Below are positions 19,980-29,135 of a stretch of 45,245 bases of DNA, one piece after another. The first letter of the stretch is position 1; each line of letters starts with the position of its first letter. Location: NCBI GenBank assembly GCA_003216975.1, contig QCHY01000014.1, positions 1 to 45,245 of the forward strand, in the 5' to 3' direction. The notes under the pieces were generated by a model. The model saw only the letters and a program-made list of their open reading frames with translations, was not told where the DNA came from and made no database searches. The stretch comes from Prochlorococcus sp. AG-402-I20 (GTDB taxonomy: Bacteria > Cyanobacteriota > Cyanobacteriia > PCC-6307 > Cyanobiaceae). A program made the translations under genes and the position numbers.

Positions 19980-21380
19980 ATGCATGTGCCAACTCGGAAT
20001 GAGCTATGGACGAAGGTGCAGCAATTACTGCAAAAGAATTTAAGCAAGCCTTCATACGAAACATGGATACGTCCAGCTGAATTCTTTGATTTCAAAGATG
20101 GCTGCTTGACTTTACTTGCCCCCAATAGTTTTTCAAGTGATTGGTTAAGGAAAAATTACTCTCAGACAATTGAAGAGATTGCCTCAGAGATATTTGGTAA
20201 AAACGTTAAAGTTTACATAAAAGTTAAGGAGGAATTTTCATCCAATACAAGCAAAAAGAAAAAGACTTTTTCAAATGTAGAAAATAATTCGATTGTCGGT
20301 AGAGATAATGCAGAGGTTAGATCGAATCAAGTCCCAGTAAAAAAATTTTTACCGGGTTTGAATCTGCGATATGTCTTTAATAGATTTGTTGTAGGTCCTA
20401 ATAGTCGGATGGCTCATGCTGCAGCGATGGCAGTAGCTGAATCGCCAGGTCGAGAGTTTAATCCACTATTTATTTGTGGAGGGGTTGGTCTAGGCAAGAC
20501 CCATTTAATGCAATCTATTGGGCATTATAGATTAGAAATTGATCCAGATGCAAAAGTTGCATACGTTTCTACTGAGACTTTTACTAATGATTTAATTGTT
20601 GCGATCAGAAAAGATGGTATGCAAGCTTTTAGAAATAGGTACAGAGAAGCTGATTTGATATTGGTTGACGATATTCAATTTATAGAGGGAAAAGAGTATA
20701 CCCAGGAGGAGTTCTTCCATACTTTTAATGCTTTGCATGAGGCTGGTAGACAAATTGTTCTTACAAGTGACAGGCCTCCAAGTCAAATTCCTCGTTTACA
20801 AGAGCGCTTGATTTCAAGATTCTCAATGGGACTAATTGCAGATATCCAAGCACCTGATTTGGAAACGAGAATGGCAATATTACAGAAAAAAGCTGAGCAT
20901 GAAAGGATGCGATTACCAAGAGATTTGATTCAGTTTATAGCTGGACGATTCACTTCTAATATTAGAGAGTTAGAGGGAGCATTTACTCGCGCTGTTGCAT
21001 TTGCCTCTATAACTGGTTTGCCAATGACAGTCGAATCAGTGGCACCTATGCTGGATCCTACTGGACAAGGTGTAGAAGTTAAGCCTAAACAAGTACTGGA
21101 AAAAGTAGCTGAGGTCTTTGGCGTTACGGAGGAGGAGATGCGTAGCCCTAGTAGACGTAGACCTGTTAGTCAGGCGAGACAGGTAGGCATGTATCTAATG
21201 CGTCATGGGACAGATTTAAGTCTTCCCCGTATTGGAGAATCTTTTGGTGGAAAAGATCATACAACAGTTATGTATGCCATTGAACAAGTAGAAAAGAAAC
21301 TATCAAGTGAGCCACAGCTTGCAAGTCAAGTTCAAAAAGTAAAGGATCTTCTTCAGATCGACTCACGAAAACGTCGTTGA
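19980..21380 (+). CDS. dnaA: Chromosomal replication initiator DnaA
   Basis: DnaA is the AAA+ protein that opens the chromosomal origin. It has 466 residues. Domain I (1-80) begins [18 protein letters not shown] variable linker (about 85-120) follows. The ATPase domain starts at [23 protein letters not shown], with Walker [10 protein letters not shown] and Walker [10 protein letters not shown]. The C-terminal DNA-binding domain carries the DnaA signature ([34 protein letters not shown]). The 209-base upstream region has no obvious TTATCCACA boxes, so this is not visibly the origin. It converges with the glutathione transferase gene. Confidence 0.97.
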   Translation: MHVPTRNELWTKVQQLLQKNLSKPSYETWIRPAEFFDFKDGCLTLLAPNSFSSDWLRKNYSQTIEEIASEIFGKNVKVYIKVKEEFSSNTSKKKKTFSNVENNSIVGRDNAEVRSNQVPVKKFLPGLNLRYVFNRFVVGPNSRMAHAAAMAVAESPGREFNPLFICGGVGLGKTHLMQSIGHYRLEIDPDAKVAYVSTETFTNDLIVAIRKDGMQAFRNRYREADLILVDDIQFIEGKEYTQEEFFHTFNALHEAGRQIVLTSDRPPSQIPRLQERLISRFSMGLIADIQAPDLETRMAILQKKAEHERMRLPRDLIQFIAGRFTSNIRELEGAFTRAVAFASITGLPMTVESVAPMLDPTGQGVEVKPKQVLEKVAEVFGVTEEEMRSPSRRRPVSQARQVGMYLMRHGTDLSLPRIGESFGGKDHTTVMYAIEQVEKKLSSEPQLASQVQKVKDLLQIDSRKRR

Positions 21381-21415
21381 ATCTAAAATTTTATAGTTAG
21401 AGGGATTTTAGGTCA

Positions 21416-22657
21416 TTAACTAAATTGTATAGGATTTTGATCTAATCTATTTTTTGTAGGTATCTCTGGGCCTAGCTCATTACCATCAATATTTGCTGTA
21501 CGTTCAAGAGCTTGTCTAAATAACCTTCCTGACAATAAAGGCATATCTCTTGGCACAGAAATTCTATCTCTGAGGTAGCGTAATGCAGAGGCACTCCTCT
21601 TATCTGGAGGACAATTTTCTTTGGTGATCATAGAAGTTAAGGCTGCTCTTAACGGCTGATCAAATAATTTATTTTTCAATGGGCTAGCAGCAATGATTCT
21701 TTCTTTATGTTTGATAACTCTCTCCAAAGCTAATCCCTGAAATTGTTGTTCCGATTTTTGATCAAATTTAAAATTCACTAGTTCTAATTGTCCTAATCCA
21801 GAACCGTTATCAATTTCTTTGGAAAAAAAGTGTTGGGTTGCATTTGAATAAGTAAAGCAACCTCCCATTTGTGGAGGTAAATCATGAGCATGAGTGTGAA
21901 AATCTCCTTGAGTTCCTCTATATTCCTCAAGTTCTTCAAGATTTTTAAGCCATGTATTTATAAAAGGGTGCTCTTCTCTCAATGAATATCCTTTGTAGTA
22001 AGCCAATGAGGCATTCATTCTTTCAACATATGGAATGAAAATCACATCTGCAGATCCAGGCTTTTCACCATTTACTGTTGAGATTGGTGTTAGCCATCCT
22101 GAAGCATTTTTTTGTAGTTCTTTTTCAAATTTTTTTGCAATATTTTTGAAATTCTCTTTTTTTTGTACTTCTTGGGCTTGGAAAAGAGAGTTGCGACACA
22201 ACCAATTACACCAAGAGGAGAATAATTCTCTTTCAAGTCTCCTATGCTCTAAGACTTTCTTCTCGTTAAGCGATTGACCTAGAGGCCCATAAATTTCTTC
22301 TAACACAAATATGATCTCATCACTTTCTGTGATTACATGATTTTCAATTTCTATTGCAGGGAGCATTCCTGAGGGCACTTTTTTTAAATACCATCTTTCC
22401 TTGTCTCCGTAGCAACGCATGGTTACTTTTTTAATTCGGTAAGGAATTTTTTTAAGCTCTAACCAAATCCAAACTTTTTGGCAATAAGGACACCAAGCAT
22501 GATTGTCTCTGTAAAGAGTAACAATTGCCTCGGACTCATCTTTATTGAAAAGACGAAGTGACGAATATGGGTTGTTTAACCCATTAATTTGATCAATGGG
22601 ATCAGCTGCATATATTGCTAATTCTTCCCAACTCATTGCATTTCTGGTTGGATTCAT
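21416..22657 (-). CDS. Glutathione S-transferase-like protein with CPYC motif
   Basis: This 413-residue protein has a thioredoxin-fold N-terminal domain with the redox motif C56-P-Y-C59 (DNHAWCPYCQKVWIW). It continues with a cis-Pro region VPSGMLPAIEIEN and ITESDEIIFVLEE, then a helical GST C-terminal domain. The CPYC motif is glutaredoxin/omega-like rather than a serine/tyrosine GST. It is much longer than a standard GST (about 210-250), with an added C-terminal part of about 150 residues of unknown role. It is divergent from glutathione reductase with 41 bases between, so the two probably share regulation. Confidence 0.85.
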   Translation of the reverse strand: MNPTRNAMSWEELAIYAADPIDQINGLNNPYSSLRLFNKDESEAIVTLYRDNHAWCPYCQKVWIWLELKKIPYRIKKVTMRCYGDKERWYLKKVPSGMLPAIEIENHVITESDEIIFVLEEIYGPLGQSLNEKKVLEHRRLERELFSSWCNWLCRNSLFQAQEVQKKENFKNIAKKFEKELQKNASGWLTPISTVNGEKPGSADVIFIPYVERMNASLAYYKGYSLREEHPFINTWLKNLEELEEYRGTQGDFHTHAHDLPPQMGGCFTYSNATQHFFSKEIDNGSGLGQLELVNFKFDQKSEQQFQGLALERVIKHKERIIAASPLKNKLFDQPLRAALTSMITKENCPPDKRSASALRYLRDRISVPRDMPLLSGRLFRQALERTANIDGNELGPEIPTKNRLDQNPIQFS

Positions 22658-22698
22658 TTATTTCAACGAGAATAGAGAAATAATACTAGGTTGCAAAA

Positions 22699-24060
22699 TT
22701 GAAAAGGTCTTTTGATTTAATTGTCATTGGTGCAGGGTCCGGTGGATTAGCTGCTGCAAAGAAAGCAGCCAGTTATGGAGCATCTGTAGCGATCGTCGAG
22801 GGCGATCTTGTCGGAGGGACTTGTGTAATAAGAGGTTGTGTTCCTAAAAAATTATTAGTTTGTGGCTCTTCTCTCTTAGAGAGTTTTTTGTCTGCACCAT
22901 CTTATGGTTTTGATTTTGATAATTTAAAGATCAAGTCGGAGACTTTATTAGCTAATGTTCGAAAGGAAGTGCAAAGGCTGAATGAATTACATGAGAATTT
23001 TCTAAATAAGGCTAATGTTGAGCTTTTTAAAGGTTGGGGTGAGTTTAAAAATTCAAATTGTATCGCAATTAAAAATCGAATAAATGGAGAGACTTTAAAT
23101 GAACTTGATGGAGAAAGAATTTTGATTGCAGTGGGAGGCAGACCTCAAAGACCAAATATCGAGGGTGCCTCTTTAGGTTGGACAAGTGATGATATGTTTC
23201 TTCTTAAAAGCTTTCCGAAAAAAATTACAATTGTTGGTGCAGGCTATATTGCTTGCGAATTTGCATGCATATTGCATGGTTTAGGTGTTGAGGTTAATCA
23301 ATTAGTGCGAGGTGATCGGATTTTGAGAGGGTTTGACGTTGAGCTTTCTTCAGCATTGACCGAGGCAATGAAAAATAAAGGAATGAACATTAACTTTGCT
23401 GAGAATGTTTCATCAATAAAAGGAACTCCTGGATCTTTAATTATAAAAACAAATACAGGTAAAGAGTTTGACTCGAATGGATTGCTTTTCGCTACTGGTA
23501 GAAAGCCATTTTTAGAGGGGTTGAAATTAGAACAAGCGGGTATAGAAACTCTTGAAAATAAAATTAAAGTTGATAGTGAAAGTAAAACAAATATTTCTAA
23601 TATCTTTGCTATTGGAGATGTAACTGACAGGATCAACTTGACACCTGTCGCAATTGATGAGGGTAGAAAGTTTGCTGATAGAAATTATGGCAAATCAGCT
23701 CAAAAGGTTAACTATGATTTTGTTCCTTATGCTGTATTTAGTCAGCCTGAAATAGCTTCTGTGGGCATAACTGAAGAGAAGGCTATACAGTCGTTGGGAA
23801 ATGATAAAATTGAAGTATATAGATCAATATTTCGACCCTTATCTAAATCATTGCCAAAGACTGGCCCTAAATGTATTTTAAAGCTAATAGTTGATAAAAA
23901 TAATAATAAAGTTTTGGGATGCCATATGATTGGTGAACATGCATCTGAGATTATTCAGATGGCATCAATCTCGCTAATGCTAGGAGCTAATAAATCTGAT
24001 TTTGATAATACAATGGCATTGCATCCTACCATAGCCGAGGAATTCGTGACAATGAGATAA
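22699..24060 (+). CDS. gor: Glutathione reductase
   Basis: This FAD flavoprotein reduces glutathione disulfide with NADPH. It has 453 residues from a TTG start at 22699 (MKRSFDLIVIGAGSGGLAAA); no ATG is closer. FAD-binding GAGSGG is at 11-16. The redox-active disulfide is C42/C47 in GGTCVIRGCVPKK. The NADPH-binding region is IVGAGYIACEFA with a downstream arginine (VRGDRILRGFD). The C-terminal HPTIAEE carries the catalytic histidine. The gene is divergent from the GST-like gene and converges with the exchanger gene 14 bases downstream. Confidence 0.95.
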   Translation: MKRSFDLIVIGAGSGGLAAAKKAASYGASVAIVEGDLVGGTCVIRGCVPKKLLVCGSSLLESFLSAPSYGFDFDNLKIKSETLLANVRKEVQRLNELHENFLNKANVELFKGWGEFKNSNCIAIKNRINGETLNELDGERILIAVGGRPQRPNIEGASLGWTSDDMFLLKSFPKKITIVGAGYIACEFACILHGLGVEVNQLVRGDRILRGFDVELSSALTEAMKNKGMNINFAENVSSIKGTPGSLIIKTNTGKEFDSNGLLFATGRKPFLEGLKLEQAGIETLENKIKVDSESKTNISNIFAIGDVTDRINLTPVAIDEGRKFADRNYGKSAQKVNYDFVPYAVFSQPEIASVGITEEKAIQSLGNDKIEVYRSIFRPLSKSLPKTGPKCILKLIVDKNNNKVLGCHMIGEHASEIIQMASISLMLGANKSDFDNTMALHPTIAEEFVTMR

Positions 24061-24074
24061 TTTATATAAAGGCA

Positions 24075-25169
24075 TTAGTTATTAGAACTTTTTCTTAGCC
24101 TTAACCAGTATGCAATTGCCTTATATACAATTATTATTATTGATGATGATATAGCTATAAAAACTAATTCTTTGAATGCTGAATGTAAAGTTGGTAGAGT
24201 TAGAGGTATTAGTTTGTCTGCAATGTAAAGCATATATAATCCTAATAAAACTCCACCTTCTCCTCTACTTATTATTCCTTTTGTCCAAAAAATGGGCATG
24301 CATGCAAATGTAGTAATTACCATGATAGGAATATCCTTAGTTATAAGTAAATTTTCAACCACTAAACCACTGCCTCCAGATAATACAGAACAGCTACCTA
24401 AAACTAGTAATTGATTTAATAAACAACTTCCAATTACGTTGCCTATTGCTAGATCAGTTTGACCACGAATAGCGGCCACTAATGACGTAATCAACTCAGG
24501 TAAAGAGGTGCCCAGCGAAACTATCGTTAACCCAATTATGGCTTCGCTTACACCTAATAATCCTGCAATTGTAGATGCGCCTTCTATTAACAACCGTGAT
24601 CCAAGAGTTAGCAAGAAAATACCACCTAATAATTTCAAGCCTGCATTTAATAAACTTGTTGAGTCTTTCTCTATATTGATTTCAGGCTCTGCTTCTTGGG
24701 TTTTTTGAGGCTCTTCTCTTGCTGTGCGAATTTCCCAAATGGTATTTATTATCAGCGCAACTATCAAAGCTACTCCAAATTGCCAAGTTATCAGCTCTGA
24801 AGCGGCCATCCCCCAAACGGCAGTTGAGACTGCTAAAAGAAGAGGAATGTCTCTCCTTACAAGACGACTTTCAACTCTTAAAGGTCGTAAAAGTGCACTT
24901 CCTCCTAGAACTACCATCACATTGAAAATATTGCTGCCAACAATGTTGCTCAACGCCAGACTATCTGATCCAGAGAGGGAGGAGTTAACACTCACAAATA
25001 GTTCAGGTGCACTTGTCCCGAGAGATACTATTGTTAAACCAATAACTAATTGAGGGATTCCAAGGATTAAGGCTAAAGCGACAGATCCTTGAATAAAGAA
25101 CTCCCCACCGCTAAAAAGTAAAAGTATCCCAATAATTAGCTCTGAAAATGACAATAATATTGATGACAT
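24075..25169 (-). CDS. CaCA family sodium/calcium (cation) exchanger
   Basis: This integral membrane antiporter of 364 residues has about ten transmembrane segments. The two internal repeats carry the CaCA alpha motifs: SLGTSAPELFVSV with GSNIFNVMVVLG in the first half, and SLGTSLPELITSLVA with GSCLLNQLLVLGS in the second. These acidic residues coordinate cations. It resembles the YrbG type Ca2+/Na+ (or H+) antiporters. A cytoplasmic linker rich in E and K (about residues 150-170) separates the halves. It converges with gor and is divergent from pyrC. Confidence 0.9.
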   Translation of the reverse strand: MSSILLSFSELIIGILLLFSGGEFFIQGSVALALILGIPQLVIGLTIVSLGTSAPELFVSVNSSLSGSDSLALSNIVGSNIFNVMVVLGGSALLRPLRVESRLVRRDIPLLLAVSTAVWGMAASELITWQFGVALIVALIINTIWEIRTAREEPQKTQEAEPEINIEKDSTSLLNAGLKLLGGIFLLTLGSRLLIEGASTIAGLLGVSEAIIGLTIVSLGTSLPELITSLVAAIRGQTDLAIGNVIGSCLLNQLLVLGSCSVLSGGSGLVVENLLITKDIPIMVITTFACMPIFWTKGIISRGEGGVLLGLYMLYIADKLIPLTLPTLHSAFKELVFIAISSSIIIIVYKAIAYWLRLRKSSNN

Positions 25170-25316
25170 AATTGAGTGATTTATGGAGAAACTAAATTAG
25201 TGAATTAATTTATATTATTTTCATTTGGTATTATCATAATATCTTAGCCCTTTTTGATACTTGAAGACTTATAGATCAAGGTTGCATAAGATATACATTG
25301 AAAAAGCTTTAATCCT

Positions 25317-26381
25317 GTGATTACTTCTGTTAATCAAATCTCATTATTAAAGCCGGATGATTGGCATCTGCATTTGAGAGATGGAAAGATTCTTAAAGGT
25401 GTTTTAAGTCATACCGCAGATGTGTTTTGCCGTGCAATCATCATGCCTAATCTTGATCCGCCAATAACTACTATAAGCCAAGCACAAGAGTATAAAAAAA
25501 GAATTATCCAGTCTATCCCTGAAGGTGTTTCTTTTACCCCATTAATGACAGCTTATCTCACAGATGATATGCCTGCTGAGGTCTTAGAGAGAGGCTTTAG
25601 AGAAGGTGTCTTCCATGGGGCTAAGCTTTATCCAGCTAATGTGACAACTAATTCCTCGTATGGGGTTACAGATATAAGTAGAGTTGACAATTTATTTGAG
25701 ACGATGGAAAGAATTGGTATGCCATTATTGATTCATGGAGAAGTGACCGATTTCAATGTTGATGTATTTGATAGAGAAGCTGTTTTTATTGAGCGTCACC
25801 TTGAACCATTATTACGAAGATTTTCATCACTTAAAGTGGTTTTAGAACACATCACGACCATTGATGCAATTGACTTTGTTGAAAAAAGTGAGTTTGATAT
25901 AGCGGCTACAATCACACCTCATCATCTACATATCAATCGAAACGCAATGTTCAATGGTGGGTTAAGGAGTGATTTTTATTGCTTACCCACAGCTAAACGT
26001 GAAATTCATCGTATTGCTCTAAGACAAGCGGCTACCAGCGGTAAACCTTGCTTTTTCCTTGGAACTGATTCAGCACCTCATACCCGTAGCTTTAAGGAAA
26101 GCTCTTGTGGATGTGCGGGAATCTTTAATGCCCCTTTCGCTTTGGAAAGCTATTTAAAAGTTTTCGAAGAAGAAAATGCCCTAGATAGGTTTGAAGCTTT
26201 TTCAAGTATTAATGGAGCAACTTTTTATGGATTACCTTTAAACACAGAGAGAATAACATTAGTTAAAAAAAATATTTCCGTACCTCAAATGATTGACGTT
26301 GGACTAGATGGTGATCCCAATGATTTTGTAAAACCATTTCATTCAGGAGAAACTCTTCACTGGGCAATTGGGAATTTTTAG
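25317..26381 (+). CDS. pyrC: Dihydroorotase (PyrC, class II type)
   Basis: PyrC closes carbamoyl-aspartate to dihydroorotate in pyrimidine synthesis. It has 354 residues and a GTG start at 25317 (MITSVNQISLLKPDDWHLHL). Metal ligands are visible in DWHLHLRDG, in HGAKLYPANVTTNSSYG with the carbamylated lysine, in LIHGEV, in LEHITT and in GTDSAPH. The short flexible-loop arrangement and length match the E. coli-type enzyme. No terminator is evident before the tRNA-Leu gene 141 bases downstream. Confidence 0.96.
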   Translation: MITSVNQISLLKPDDWHLHLRDGKILKGVLSHTADVFCRAIIMPNLDPPITTISQAQEYKKRIIQSIPEGVSFTPLMTAYLTDDMPAEVLERGFREGVFHGAKLYPANVTTNSSYGVTDISRVDNLFETMERIGMPLLIHGEVTDFNVDVFDREAVFIERHLEPLLRRFSSLKVVLEHITTIDAIDFVEKSEFDIAATITPHHLHINRNAMFNGGLRSDFYCLPTAKREIHRIALRQAATSGKPCFFLGTDSAPHTRSFKESSCGCAGIFNAPFALESYLKVFEEENALDRFEAFSSINGATFYGLPLNTERITLVKKNISVPQMIDVGLDGDPNDFVKPFHSGETLHWAIGNF

Positions 26382-26522
26382 TGAGATTTGTGAATGAGTC
26401 TTCCCATGATTATTTAACTCTAGATATTCTTAAGAGTACTGATTTAAGCACATACGTTTACGCTAATATGTGAATGGCTTAGAGTTGAATCTCTAGCATT
26501 GTAATAACCCTTGCTATCACTG

Positions 26523-26609
26523 GGGAGTGTGGCGGAATTGGTAGACGCACCAGACTTAAAATCTGTTGGCCGCTTTTTGGCCGTGGGGGTTCAAGTCCCC
26601 CCACTCCCA
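26523..26609 (+). tRNA. tRNA-Leu (anticodon UAA)
   Basis: The full cloverleaf can be traced. Acceptor GGGAGTG (26523-26529) pairs with CACTCCC (26602-26608), with discriminator A at 26609. The D-arm is GCGGAATTGGTAGACGC. The anticodon stem-loop CAGACTTAAAATCTG has anticodon TAA. The long variable arm TTGGCCGCTTTTTGGCCGTG is class II, as leucine needs. The T-arm is GGGGG-TTCAAGT-CCCCC. No intron is present, unlike the tRNA-Leu(UAA) of many other cyanobacteria. CCA is not encoded. Confidence 0.97.
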
Positions 26610-26653
26610 TGATCTTTTCTATCTCGATTGTGTGTTTAGTCCCTTTTTACTTA

Positions 26654-26881
26654 ATGGGATCTGTTAATCCGATAATTACTTTATCTGCTTATGCGGTATT
26701 GGGAGGGGCGTATTTATTGGTAGTTCCTTTATTTCTTTTTTATTGGATGAATAATCGTTGGAATGTTATGGGAAAGTTAGAACGCTTGTTTATATATGGA
26801 CTTGTGTTTCTTTTCTTTCCTGGAATGGTTTTGTTTGCACCGTTTCTTAATTTAAGAATGAATGGAAAAGAGGAGTCTTGA
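26654..26881 (+). CDS. ndhL: NdhL, NDH-1 complex subunit L
   Basis: NdhL is a small membrane subunit of the photosynthetic NDH-1 complex, needed for cyclic electron flow and inorganic carbon uptake (the old name is ictA). I choose the ATG at 26654 ([20 protein letters not shown], 75 residues). The frame is also open to an ATG at 26609 that uses the last base of the tRNA-Leu, so that longer form would need a start inside the tRNA. Two transmembrane segments flank the conserved [33 protein letters not shown] ends the conserved part. The gap to the DUF3007 gene is 3 bases. Confidence 0.88.
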   Translation: MGSVNPIITLSAYAVLGGAYLLVVPLFLFYWMNNRWNVMGKLERLFIYGLVFLFFPGMVLFAPFLNLRMNGKEES

Positions 26882-26884
26882 ACT

Positions 26885-27217
26885 TTGACAAGAGCACAGG
26901 TTTTTCAAATAGGTTTGCTTGTTTTTGTTTTAGGCGGCTTGGGATATGAAGTGTTTCAGTTATTTGGATTTGAATCAATATCTGCGGGTATTGCAGCACA
27001 GTCAATATTAATTTTAATTATTTTTGCATGGACCGCTTCTTACCTATTCAGGGTTTTTTCTGGGAATATGACTTTTATGGAGCAACGTAAAAGATACAGA
27101 GAGGCTTATGAAAAATTGACTGATGAAAAAATTAGAGAAAAGTTTGAGGCCATGACAGAAGAAGAAAAAATTGAATTACTAAAAACCGTTGAGGAAGAAA
27201 GTATTGAACAAACTTAA
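26885..27217 (+). CDS. DUF3007 family membrane protein
   Basis: This 110-residue protein is of the cyanobacteria/plastid-lineage DUF3007 family, whose function is unknown. The start is TTG at 26885, three bases after ndhL. Two transmembrane segments (about 6-26 and 40-56) are separated by a short loop. They are followed by a charged helical tail (RKRYREAYEKLTDEKIREKFEAM onward) likely facing the cytoplasm. Tight linkage to ndhL suggests a role with the NDH-1 complex or thylakoid membrane, which is inference from the operon only. Confidence 0.85.
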   Translation: MTRAQVFQIGLLVFVLGGLGYEVFQLFGFESISAGIAAQSILILIIFAWTASYLFRVFSGNMTFMEQRKRYREAYEKLTDEKIREKFEAMTEEEKIELLKTVEEESIEQT

Positions 27218-27300
27218 GTTTTAATTACTAAATCTCAATAATTTTTTACTCTTAGGGATGCAAAAATGATAAAAAAGATAGATACCCAAGGCTTAGAACA

Positions 27301-28101
27301 TTGAAAAGTACAAATATTAGTAGGTCTTTTTCCAAAATAAAAAAGGAGAAAAGAATTGCATTAATGCCTTTCCTTATGGCAGGTGACCCTGATTTGAAAA
27401 CCACAGCAAAGATTTTGTTAGAACTTCAAGCAAATGGTGCTGACATGATTGAGCTAGGCATTCCATACAGTGATCCTTTAGCAGATGGTCCGATTATTCA
27501 ATTAGCAGCTTCTCGAGCTCTCTCTGCGGGAACTTCTCCTGACAGGGTTTTTAAAATGTTATCTGAATTGAGAGATCAATTGTCAATACCAATAATTTTA
27601 TTTACTTACTCAAATCCACTTATTAATAAAGGTCTGGAAGAATTTTGCTTACAAGCTTCAAAAGTAGGTGTTTCAGGACTTGTCGTTCCTGATCTTCCTT
27701 TAGAGGAAGCAGAAAAGCTCTCTAAGATAGCTGAATATGAAGAAATTGATTTGGTTTTACTTGTTGCACCCACAACACCAAAGGACCGTATGAAAAAAAT
27801 TGCAGCGACTTCTAATGGATTCACTTATCTTGTTAGTGTTACTGGGGTAACAGGAGAAAGGTCTTCACTAGAAGATAATGTTGAGACTCTTGTTAAACAA
27901 CTAAAACATTCTTCATCTAGTCCAATTGCTGTAGGCTTTGGAATCTCGGAGGTAAAACATATTCAACAAGTTAGAGAATGGGGAGCTGATGGCGCAATTG
28001 TTGGTAGTGCCTTAGTCAAAAGAATTGCTAATGCCTCTATCGAAATGAAAGTCGAAGAAGCCGGTTCTTTTTGTAAGGAACTAAGAGCTGCGACTAACTA
28101 A
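27301..28101 (+). CDS. trpA: Tryptophan synthase alpha subunit
   Basis: TrpA splits indole-3-glycerol phosphate to indole, which is passed to TrpB. It has 266 residues from a TTG start at 27301 ([18 protein letters not shown]). The catalytic glutamate and aspartate are in [14 protein letters not shown]. The phosphate-binding GFGIS and GSALVK segments are in place near the C-terminus. No trpB is in this window, as usual for cyanobacteria, where trp genes are scattered. An 83-base gap separates it from the DUF3007 gene, with no clear terminator. Confidence 0.96.
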   Translation: MKSTNISRSFSKIKKEKRIALMPFLMAGDPDLKTTAKILLELQANGADMIELGIPYSDPLADGPIIQLAASRALSAGTSPDRVFKMLSELRDQLSIPIILFTYSNPLINKGLEEFCLQASKVGVSGLVVPDLPLEEAEKLSKIAEYEEIDLVLLVAPTTPKDRMKKIAATSNGFTYLVSVTGVTGERSSLEDNVETLVKQLKHSSSSPIAVGFGISEVKHIQQVREWGADGAIVGSALVKRIANASIEMKVEEAGSFCKELRAATN

Positions 28102-28193
28102 TATTTTTTTAAATAGAAATAGATTAAGCTGAATATTGAATTCTTTTCTATGTTTTATCTTGAGAAAGATTGTCTTTACTTAACTTGAAAACC

Positions 28194-28463
28194 ATGGATC
28201 AATTTGTACTTTGGGGGTCTTACTGTGAAGATGCTCTAATAAAGAGAACACCTTTTAGGGAAGAGCATTTACACAGACTCTCATTATTTAAGAAAGAAGG
28301 TATTTTAATAACATTAGGACCGACAAAATGTAATAGATATGTTTTTGGGATATTTAAATCTGATGATATTGAGCATATCAGAAGTCTTATAAAAGAGGAC
28401 GTTTACTGGAGAGAGGGAATATGGACTGATTTCGAAATTTACTCCTGGAACCAAGCATTTTGA
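28194..28463 (+). CDS. YciI-like protein
   Basis: This is an 89-residue protein of the YciI/YCII-related family (ferredoxin-like fold, function usually unknown). I choose the ATG at 28194 (MDQFVLWGSYCEDALIKRTPFREEHL); the frame runs upstream to a TTG at 28170. The conserved R/H segment (TPFREEHLHRLSLFKKEGILITLGPT) includes the histidine typical of the family. The last 25 bases overlap the 3' end of the convergent cytochrome gene. Confidence 0.8.
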   Translation: MDQFVLWGSYCEDALIKRTPFREEHLHRLSLFKKEGILITLGPTKCNRYVFGIFKSDDIEHIRSLIKEDVYWREGIWTDFEIYSWNQAF

Positions 28464-28789
28464 GCTTGTTCCCAGACCCAATTAGCTACAATTTCATCAC
28501 CATTTTCTCCTAGCTCATCTTTATATCCACTCATTATTCCTATTCCTTGTCTTGCTATCTTCGCTATAGTTTCTGGATTGTCAATTCCATTACGTTTTAA
28601 TGATGAAATTTTTAAATTCTTTGATCTTCTGATTATGTTCCCGCCATTCATGTGGCATCCTGCACAGCTGTGTTTGAAAAGATTTTCCCCTAAATCTGCC
28701 TCAATAGCATTTAGTCCTTTCAGCAAACTTAAATAAAAAAATGTGAAACAAAAACTGAATAGAAAAAAATTTCTTAATTTTTTTTTCAT
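28439..28789 (-). CDS. Cytochrome c6-like protein
   Basis: This is a class I c-type cytochrome of 116 residues. I choose the ATG at 28789 (MKKKLRNFFLFSFCF), which begins a basic-plus-hydrophobic signal segment (1-28); the open frame extends farther upstream into the previous gene. The haem motif is C42-A-G-C-H46, and the likely axial methionine is M86 in GIMSGYKDEL. The overall plan (DLGENLFKHSC, then NLKISSLKRNGID, then IVANWVWEQAQNAW) is that of cytochrome c6. It should carry electrons in the thylakoid lumen, but whether it replaces plastocyanin or serves another donor is unknown. It is last in a run downstream of a sigma factor gene. Confidence 0.85.
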   Translation of the reverse strand: MKKKLRNFFLFSFCFTFFYLSLLKGLNAIEADLGENLFKHSCAGCHMNGGNIIRRSKNLKISSLKRNGIDNPETIAKIARQGIGIMSGYKDELGENGDEIVANWVWEQAQNAWFQE

Positions 28790-28802
28790 AGTCTTGTAAA
28801 CC

Positions 28803-29135
28803 TTATTTGTCGAAATTAATCTTTGATAAGTCCTCACAAATTTCGTCAAGAAGATCAAGTTGTCCAGAAGAATTTAAGTCAAAATTATTTTTTGTTTTCC
28901 CTCCTACACCATTTGTCCATAACTCTTCAACTTCACAAAGTCGACTCGCAATTTTTGGAATTCCACCAGAGCTAAAATCTTTTTTTAAAGAGTCAATTAA
29001 AGTTGGCATTCTGGCTGAAGGGAGATTAAGACTCTTGCAAAGTTCTGATTGTGTTTTTCCTGTTTGTCTCAACCAATCTTTAATAAAAAAGATTAGATCT
29101 TCTTCTATGTCTCTTGACCAGCGCTCCTTGTTCAT
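28803..29135 (-). CDS. Small conserved protein with possible HTH
   Basis: This 110-residue cyanobacterial protein has no firm name. I choose the ATG at 29135 (MNKERWSRDIEEDLIFFIKDWL) because it overlaps the TGA stop of the upstream DUF1232 gene as ATGA, a typical coupling arrangement. An ATG four codons earlier (29147) is also in frame. The segment KTQSELCKSLNLPSARMPTLI looks like a lambda-repressor-type helix-turn-helix. Its place in a sigma-factor operon fits a regulatory role, but the function is not known. The stop lies 13 bases before the cytochrome start. Confidence 0.7.
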   Translation of the reverse strand: MNKERWSRDIEEDLIFFIKDWLRQTGKTQSELCKSLNLPSARMPTLIDSLKKDFSSGGIPKIASRLCEVEELWTNGVGGKTKNNFDLNSSGQLDLLDEICEDLSKINFDK

